Assembly: GCA_023418355.1 (NCBI GenBank)
Contig: JAEZZU010000281.1
Span: 1-9,636 of the forward strand
Direction of reading: 5' to 3'
Source of the DNA: Pseudomonadota bacterium
GTDB lineage: Bacteria; Pseudomonadota; Gammaproteobacteria; Burkholderiales; Burkholderiaceae_C
DNA: 9,636 nucleotides
In this document: positions 6,089 to 9,636 of the stretch, one piece after another
How the letters are laid out: each line of letters starts with the position of its first letter
How positions within the stretch are numbered: the stretch's first letter is position 1
Notes under the pieces: model-generated
What the model was told of the DNA's origin: nothing
The model's input: the letters and a program-made list of their open reading frames with translations, nothing else
The model's database searches: none
Program-made: the position numbers and the translations under genes

Positions 6089-7774
6089 ATGGCCATTAAT
6101 GCTGCAACTGGCGCAGGAGCAAAGGGCGCTGCCCCTCGCCCCATGACGTCTGAAGAGCGCAAAGTGATCTTTGCCTCATCCCTTGGCACCGTGTTCGAGT
6201 GGTACGACTTCTACCTCTACGGCTCGCTCGCTGCCATCATCGCCAAACAGTTCTTCAGCGGACTCGATGCTGGCTCCGCCTTCATCTTTGCACTGCTGGC
6301 ATTTGCAGCAGGCTTCATCGTTCGCCCCTTCGGCGCGCTGGTGTTTGGCCGCCTCGGTGACATGATCGGTCGCAAATACACCTTCCTAGTAACGATTCTG
6401 ATCATGGGCTTCTCCACCTTCATCGTGGGTATCCTGCCCAACTACGCCACCATCGGTGTGGCTGCCCCCATCATTTTGATGATTCTGCGCATGCTGCAGG
6501 GTCTGGCGCTTGGTGGTGAATACGGCGGTGCTGCCACCTATGTGGCAGAGCACGCCCCTCACGGCAAGCGTGGTGCCTATACCTCCTGGATCCAGACCAC
6601 AGCCACGCTGGGCCTGTTCCTGTCGCTGCTGGTGATTCTGGGCACCCGCACTGCCATGGGCGAAGAAAAATTCCAGGACTGGGGCTGGCGTATTCCCTTC
6701 CTGGTGTCCATCCTGCTGCTGGCCGTCTCTGTCTGGATTCGCATGACACTGTCTGAGTCCCCTGCCTTCCAGAAGATGAAAGCAGAAGGCAAGACCTCCA
6801 AGGCTCCACTGTCCGAATCCTTTGGCCAATGGAAAAACCTGAAGATCGTGCTGCTGGCCCTGTTCGGCCTGACTGCCGGTCAGGCCGTGGTCTGGTACAC
6901 CGGCCAGTTCTACGCGCTGTTCTTCCTGACCCAGCAGCTGAAAGTGGATGCCGTTACCGCCAATCTGATGATTGCCGCGGCACTGCTGATCGCCACGCCC
7001 TTCTTTGTGATCTGGGGTACGCTGTCTGACAAGATTGGCCGCAAGCCCATCATCATGGCAGGCTGCCTGCTGGCAGTGTTCACCTACTTCCCCGTGTTCA
7101 AGGCACTGACCAATGCCGCCAACCCTGATCTGGCCAATGCGCAGGCCAACGCGCAAGTTGTCATCGTGGCCGATCCTGCAGAGTGCTCCTTCCAGTTCAA
7201 CCCCACTGGCACAGCCAAGTTCACCAGCTCCTGCGACGTTGCCAAGCAAGCCCTGGCCAACCGCTCTGTGAGCTATGACTCTGAAGACGCACCCGCCGGC
7301 ACACCTGCCGTGGTCAAGATTGGCGACACCGTCATCCCCAGCTTCAGCCATACCGGCCTGAGCGCTGATGAGCTGAAGGCCAAGAACGCGGAGTTCAACA
7401 AGGCGCTGACCGATACCCTCAAGCAGGACGGCTATCCTGACAAGGCAGATCCCGCCAAGATGAACAAGCCCATGATGCTGCTGATCCTGTTCTATCTGGT
7501 TCTGCTCGTCACCATGGTCTACGGCCCTATCGCAGCCATGCTGGTGGAACTGTTCCCCACCCGTATCCGCTACACCTCCATGAGCCTGCCCTACCACATC
7601 GGTAACGGCTGGTTTGGTGGTTTGCTGCCCACCATGTCTTTTGCCATCGTGGCGCAGACCGGCAATATGTACAGCGGCCTGTGGTACCCCATCGTGATCG
7701 CTGGTGTGACGGTGGTCATCGGCACCCTGTTCCTGCGTGATACCAAGGATGTTGACATCTACGCAGACGACTAA
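6089..7774 (+). CDS. MFS transporter, metabolite:H+ symporter family, with enlarged periplasmic loop
   Basis: A 561-aa inner-membrane protein of the major facilitator superfamily, MHS subfamily (relatives ProP, KgtP, ShiA). Evidence: FEWYDFYLYG (36-45) in the first span, motif A GRLGDMIGRK (87-96) after span two, LRMLQGLALGGEYGGA (133-148) in span four, and the second motif A GTLSDKIGRK (310-319) after span eight. About twelve spans are visible. Usual members have 430-450 residues. The excess is a stretch of about 120 residues (339-460) between spans nine and ten, which places it in the periplasm, with two cysteines (366 and 382). The ribosome site AGGAG (6077-6081) is seven bases before the ATG. 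The substrate is probably an organic acid or compatible solute, by family only. It has its own upstream regulatory region and its own terminator, so it is probably a single-gene unit. Confidence 0.9.
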   Translation: MAINAATGAGAKGAAPRPMTSEERKVIFASSLGTVFEWYDFYLYGSLAAIIAKQFFSGLDAGSAFIFALLAFAAGFIVRPFGALVFGRLGDMIGRKYTFLVTILIMGFSTFIVGILPNYATIGVAAPIILMILRMLQGLALGGEYGGAATYVAEHAPHGKRGAYTSWIQTTATLGLFLSLLVILGTRTAMGEEKFQDWGWRIPFLVSILLLAVSVWIRMTLSESPAFQKMKAEGKTSKAPLSESFGQWKNLKIVLLALFGLTAGQAVVWYTGQFYALFFLTQQLKVDAVTANLMIAAALLIATPFFVIWGTLSDKIGRKPIIMAGCLLAVFTYFPVFKALTNAANPDLANAQANAQVVIVADPAECSFQFNPTGTAKFTSSCDVAKQALANRSVSYDSEDAPAGTPAVVKIGDTVIPSFSHTGLSADELKAKNAEFNKALTDTLKQDGYPDKADPAKMNKPMMLLILFYLVLLVTMVYGPIAAMLVELFPTRIRYTSMSLPYHIGNGWFGGLLPTMSFAIVAQTGNMYSGLWYPIVIAGVTVVIGTLFLRDTKDVDIYADD

Positions 7775-7820
7775 AAACACACTGTCTTAACCATGCTTGC
7801 ATCTGGCTAATATGGTGCAC

Positions 7821-7850
7821 CCCCGCCTCATGGCGGGGATTTTTGTTTTT
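7821..7850 (+). terminator. Intrinsic terminator after the MFS gene
   Basis: CCCCGCC (7821-7827), loop TCAT, and GGCGGGG (7832-7838) form a perfect 7-bp all-GC stem followed by ATTTTTGTTTTT. It is 46 bases after the stop codon and would separate the symporter from the porin transcript. Confidence 0.93.
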
Positions 7851-7877
7851 AATGCGACCCACGATAGTGCAATGCAC

Positions 7878-7930
7878 AAATATCTGTTGCTGTAAGGCGT
7901 CACTTGCGCGCAAACATCTGTCACTGCAAG
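7878..7930. repeat. Imperfect direct repeat pair upstream of the porin
   Basis: The 19-base stretch AAATATCTGTTGCTGTAAG (7878-7896) recurs as AAACATCTGTCACTGCAAG (7912-7930), 15 of 19 positions the same, starting 34 bases apart, or about three helical turns. It lies between the upstream terminator and the likely porin promoter, where activator sites would be expected. Confidence 0.45.
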
Positions 7931-7936
7931 CGCTGC

Positions 7937-7967
7937 GCTGAACAATGAAAACTAGAATTTGTTCAGC
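7937..7967. promoter_or_regulatory. 9-bp-arm inverted repeat around a -10-like box, porin promoter region
   Basis: GCTGAACAA (7937-7945) and TTGTTCAGC (7959-7967) are perfect reverse complements separated by 13 bases. TAGAAT (7953-7958), five of six matches to the sigma-70 -10 consensus, sits in the spacer next to the right arm. No good -35 box is present 16-18 bases upstream, so the promoter may need an activator. The site would place a start of transcription roughly 60 bases before the porin ATG. The symmetry suggests a dimeric regulator; it could alternatively form an RNA hairpin if transcription starts further upstream. Confidence 0.5.
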
Positions 7968-8025
7968 CCTTTGAATGTGACACACAGCAAAGATCCCGGC
8001 TACTTTCAACCCAAGAGGAATCATC

Positions 8026-9120
8026 ATGACGAAGACAACACGTTTAATGCTGGCTGTACTGGCTGTCTGCGGCACATCCGCAGCACTGGCCCAAAGTAGC
8101 GTGACCCTGTACGGTCGCGTAAACACATCCGTGGAACACCAGAAGCTGGGCAATGCCAGCGCTACCGGTCTGGTGTCCAACTCCTCGTACATCGGCTTCC
8201 GCGGCACTGAAGATCTGGGCAATGGCCTGAAGGCTGGCTTTATTCTGGAGTCTCAGTTCAATTCGGATAACGGAACAGGTACTGCTGATAACGGCGGTGT
8301 CAATTTCACACGCCAGAGCGAACTGAATCTGAGCGGCAACTTCGGTATGCTGCGCTTGGGCACTTTTGACCCCTATTCGTACAGCGTGACTGCTGATGCG
8401 ATCAGCATGCACAACCACGACACTGGCCCTACCGCCGACATGCTGTACAACGGCGTACTCTGGGGTGGCAACAAGATTGCCTACCGCACACCTACCATCG
8501 CGGGTTTTGATGCTGAAGTGCAGTATCAGTTTGGTGAAAAAGCTGCTTTGGATGACAAGGACCCCAACGGTAATGTCACTACTACTGGCGCATGGGAAAA
8601 CAAAGGTGGCTGGGATCTGGGCGTGAACTACGCTAACGGTCCTCTGGGCTTGGGCTTTGGCTATTCTCAGTACAAGAAGAATGCCACCGCTGCAGGTTTG
8701 CTCGCCGATCTTTCCAACGAGAAAGACAGCCAGTTTGCCCTGCGTGCAAGCTATGAACTGGGCGATTTGACACTGGGTGCTTACTACCAACGACAAAAGT
8801 TCAAAGAAGCAGGCAGCTCCGAAAAGCGCAATGTCTACCGCTTGGCTGCAAAGTATGTGATCGGTGCATCTGAGCTGCATGCCAATGTGGGCCGCGCCGA
8901 TAAGTGGAAAGTGAATGGCGCCAAAGAGGGCAAGGCTGCTACCCAGTGGACGCTGGCTTATAACTACAACCTGAGCAAGCGTACCAAGGTGTATGCCCTG
9001 TACAGCAACATCAACAATGCCCAAGAATCTGAAATCGGCAAGGGCAGCTTCAACCTGTCTACCCAGGAAGAAAGCTACAAGTTCCGCACCTTCGGTGTTG
9101 GCGTTCGCCACCTGTTCTAA
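8026..9120 (+). CDS. Gram-negative outer-membrane porin (Burkholderiales general porin family)
   Basis: A 364-aa precursor with a typical signal peptide, MTKTTRLMLAVLAVCGTSAALA, cut after Ala22 to leave QSSVTLYGRV, the standard first strand of this family. Further family marks are SSYIGFRGTEDLGNGLKAGF (53-72) and QSELNLSGNFGMLRLG (99-114). Amphipathic strands alternate with loops to the end, and the protein closes with VGVRHLF, the terminal Phe needed for BAM-mediated insertion. Length fits a 16-strand trimeric porin that lets small hydrophilic solutes diffuse across the outer membrane. The ribosome site AGAGGA (8014-8019) lies six bases upstream of the ATG. More frequent T-ending GCT and GGT codons than in neighbouring genes suggest high expression (read by eye). 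A regulatory region precedes it and a terminator follows, so it is probably monocistronic. Pore selectivity cannot be deduced. Confidence 0.93.
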   Translation: MTKTTRLMLAVLAVCGTSAALAQSSVTLYGRVNTSVEHQKLGNASATGLVSNSSYIGFRGTEDLGNGLKAGFILESQFNSDNGTGTADNGGVNFTRQSELNLSGNFGMLRLGTFDPYSYSVTADAISMHNHDTGPTADMLYNGVLWGGNKIAYRTPTIAGFDAEVQYQFGEKAALDDKDPNGNVTTTGAWENKGGWDLGVNYANGPLGLGFGYSQYKKNATAAGLLADLSNEKDSQFALRASYELGDLTLGAYYQRQKFKEAGSSEKRNVYRLAAKYVIGASELHANVGRADKWKVNGAKEGKAATQWTLAYNYNLSKRTKVYALYSNINNAQESEIGKGSFNLSTQEESYKFRTFGVGVRHLF

Positions 9121-9143
9121 TCGAGCGTAAGCTCTCTGCAATA

Positions 9144-9175
9144 CCTGCTTGCTGTAATAGCAAGCAGGGCTTGCT
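9144..9175 (+). other. Two mutually exclusive hairpins after the porin
   Basis: CCTGCTTGCT (9144-9153) pairs perfectly with AGCAAGCAGG (9159-9168), a 10-bp stem with a GTAAT loop. The inner AGCAAGC (9159-9165) can instead pair with a second GCTTGCT copy at 9169-9175 across an AGG loop. Both cannot form at once. No T-tract follows, so this is not itself a terminator. It lies 10 bases before the true terminator and may protect the porin mRNA 3' end or affect read-through. Confidence 0.6.
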
Positions 9176-9184
9176 CCAAGGTTT

Positions 9185-9215
9185 AGCCCCAATTCGCGAG
9201 AGTTGGGGCTTTTTT
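9185..9215 (+). terminator. Intrinsic terminator after the porin
   Basis: AGCCCCAA (9185-9192) pairs with TTGGGGCT (9203-9210), an 8-bp perfect stem with a 10-base loop holding TCGCGA, followed by TTTTT (9211-9215). It lies between the porin and the small membrane-protein gene. Confidence 0.9.
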
Positions 9216-9259
9216 ATGTCCGGCAAGTCCCCAATGCAACAAACATCAAGGAGCCATCA

Positions 9260-9397
9260 ATGTGGAAGATTGCCGTCGGTTTTGCCGTATTTGCCGCCAT
9301 CTCGCTTTTTATGATTTTTCAATTCGGCGACCAGGTGGATATGAGTGGAGAAAAACATGGTGCTGAAGCCATCCACGCCCCAGAAGACAACAAATAA
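9260..9397 (+). CDS. Small single-span membrane protein, 45 aa, function unknown
   Basis: The protein begins MWKIAVGFAVFAAISLFMIF, a hydrophobic stretch of one membrane span (about 4-21), followed by a short hydrophilic tail with QVDMSGEKHGAEAIHAPEDNK. The start at 9260 is chosen because AAGGAG (9248-9253) lies exactly six bases upstream; a longer frame from 9203 would start inside the porin terminator. With Met-Trp-Lys at the N-terminus and no cleavage site, an inner-membrane anchor with the tail in the periplasm is likely (inference). I recall similar small proteins in Comamonadaceae genomes without known function. No clear promoter is visible between the porin terminator and this gene, so expression may rely on read-through of that terminator. 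Its TAA runs directly into the dispersed repeat. Confidence 0.75.
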   Translation: MWKIAVGFAVFAAISLFMIFQFGDQVDMSGEKHGAEAIHAPEDNK

Positions 9398-9452
9398 AAA
9401 GAGAGCAGCTATCGCTTACAGCTACAGAGATTGCAATACTTTTAAGTTGCAA
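9396..9452. repeat. Partial copy of the dispersed repeat
   Basis: AAAAAGAGAGCAGCTATCGC (9396-9415) matches 771-790 at 18 of 20 positions. GAGCAGCTATCGCTT also matches the reverse complement of the right arm of the first element (14 of 15). As with the first copy it begins at the final bases of a stop codon. The matching second arm is not present; instead there are CAGCTA repeats (9406-9411, 9419-9424) and two TTGCAA palindromes (9431-9436, 9447-9452), so this copy looks decayed or truncated. Confidence 0.6.
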
Positions 9453-9456
9453 AACC

Positions 9457-9489
9457 AATAAGAGCACGCGCAGCGTGCTCTTATTTTTT
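9457..9489 (+). terminator. Strong intrinsic terminator after the small membrane-protein gene
   Basis: AATAAGAGCACGC (9457-9469), loop GCA, and GCGTGCTCTTATT (9473-9485) form a perfect 13-bp stem, followed by TTTT (9486-9489). The left side is A-rich (AAAACC), so it may also work against leftward transcription from the rRNA operon. Confidence 0.93.
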
Positions 9490-9500
9490 ACTATCTATTC

Positions 9501-9547
9501 AAAACACAAAAAACAAAACCCCTGCCTCTTGCGGAGGTCAGGGGTTT
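9501..9547 (-). terminator. rRNA operon terminator
   Basis: Read on the - strand, AAACCCCTGACCTCC, a short loop and GAGGCAGGGGTTT fold into a 13-bp stem (9516-9528 with 9534-9547) with one bulged base, followed by a long T-rich run TTTTGTTTTTTGTGTTTTG. It begins about a dozen bases after the 5S rRNA 3' end, the expected place for the end of an rrn operon. Confidence 0.92.
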
Positions 9548-9558
9548 GTCCTTGTAAG

Positions 9559-9636
9559 AGCCTGGCGATGACCTACTTTCACACGGGAATCCGCACTATC
9601 ATCGGCGCAAAGTCGTTTCACGGTCCTGTTCGGGAT
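9559..9636 (-). rRNA. rrf: 5S ribosomal RNA, 3' portion
   Basis: The reverse complement of this stretch reads ATCCCGAACAGGACCGTGAA at its upstream end, then passes through CGATGATAGTGCGGATTCCC and GTGAAAGTAGGTCATCGCCAG. These are the conserved loop C to 3'-strand regions of bacterial 5S rRNA, with the form typical of Burkholderiales. About 78 of roughly 115-120 nucleotides are present; the 5' part is beyond the window. The 3' end is placed at the CCAGGCT that would pair with the 5' end, so it is exact only to a base or two. The rest of an rrn operon (23S, tRNAs, 16S) is expected to the right. Confidence 0.96.

Noticed and set aside
6386..7780. 464-codon open frame on the - strand opposite the MFS gene
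   Set aside because: It is an antisense shadow of a well-supported transporter; its translation is rich in His, Gln and Gly with no family marks, as expected from reverse-reading a biased coding sequence.
8044..9192. 382-codon open frame on the - strand opposite the porin
   Set aside because: Antisense shadow of the porin; it has no recognisable domain and begins beyond the porin hairpins without a ribosome site.
9203..9397. 64-aa version of the small membrane protein
   Set aside because: This start lies in the terminator stem of the porin and has no ribosome site, while the ATG at 9260 has a perfect AAGGAG at the right distance.
1..9636. CRISPR array, insertion sequence, phage or defence system
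   Set aside because: No regularly spaced repeats, transposase, integrase or defence-type domain was found; every large frame is accounted for by housekeeping, transport or envelope genes.

Overview
The window looks like chromosomal DNA of a betaproteobacterium of the order Burkholderiales, most likely family Comamonadaceae (Comamonas-like). The basis is the protein set (a Burkholderiales-type 16-strand porin, a metabolite:H+ symporter with an enlarged loop, and a GhrA/HMG-CoA lyase/DUF1289 assortment), the 3' part of a 5S rRNA gene whose sequence resembles Burkholderiales 5S, and a short palindromic repeat of a type I recall as scattered through Comamonadaceae genomes. No phage, transposase, CRISPR or plasmid gene is visible. 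All protein genes lie on the + strand; only the rRNA gene at the right edge is on the - strand.

Layout. (1) 1-771 is the 3' end of a biotin-carboxyl-carrier acyl-CoA carboxylase alpha subunit, most likely methylcrotonyl-CoA carboxylase. It is closed by a terminator-like dispersed repeat (771-868). (2) 921-1841 is a GhrA-type glyoxylate/hydroxypyruvate reductase and 1912-3495 is an inner-membrane phosphoethanolamine-transferase-like protein. Neither has a clear Shine-Dalgarno sequence. (3) 3522-5885 is a tight run of four genes: HMG-CoA lyase, a YbaK-type aminoacyl-tRNA deacylase (zero-base gap), a small four-cysteine DUF1289 protein (ATGA overlap) and a 2-hydroxychromene-2-carboxylate isomerase-like thioredoxin-fold protein. 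(4) After 203 bases of regulatory-looking DNA comes a 561-aa MFS symporter (6089-7774) with its own strong terminator. (5) After a second regulatory-looking region comes an outer-membrane porin (8026-9120), two hairpins and a terminator. (6) A 45-aa single-span membrane protein (9260-9397) follows, then a partial copy of the dispersed repeat, a 13-bp-stem terminator, the rRNA operon terminator and the 3' end of 5S rRNA (- strand).

How the genes fit together. The carboxylase subunit and HMG-CoA lyase are the third-from-last and last enzymes of leucine catabolism, giving acetyl-CoA and acetoacetate. Here they are separated by ghrA and the phosphoethanolamine-transferase-like gene rather than adjacent. 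The MFS symporter and porin are single-gene transcription units by their flanking terminators and are natural candidates for inner- and outer-membrane uptake of small solutes, but nothing in the sequence identifies a common substrate.

I did not find a clearly new multi-gene system. The most interesting signals are non-coding: helically phased GTCAG repeats around a perfect palindrome before the symporter, a 9-bp-arm inverted repeat surrounding a -10-like box before the porin, mutually exclusive hairpins after the porin, and the stop-codon-abutting dispersed repeat.
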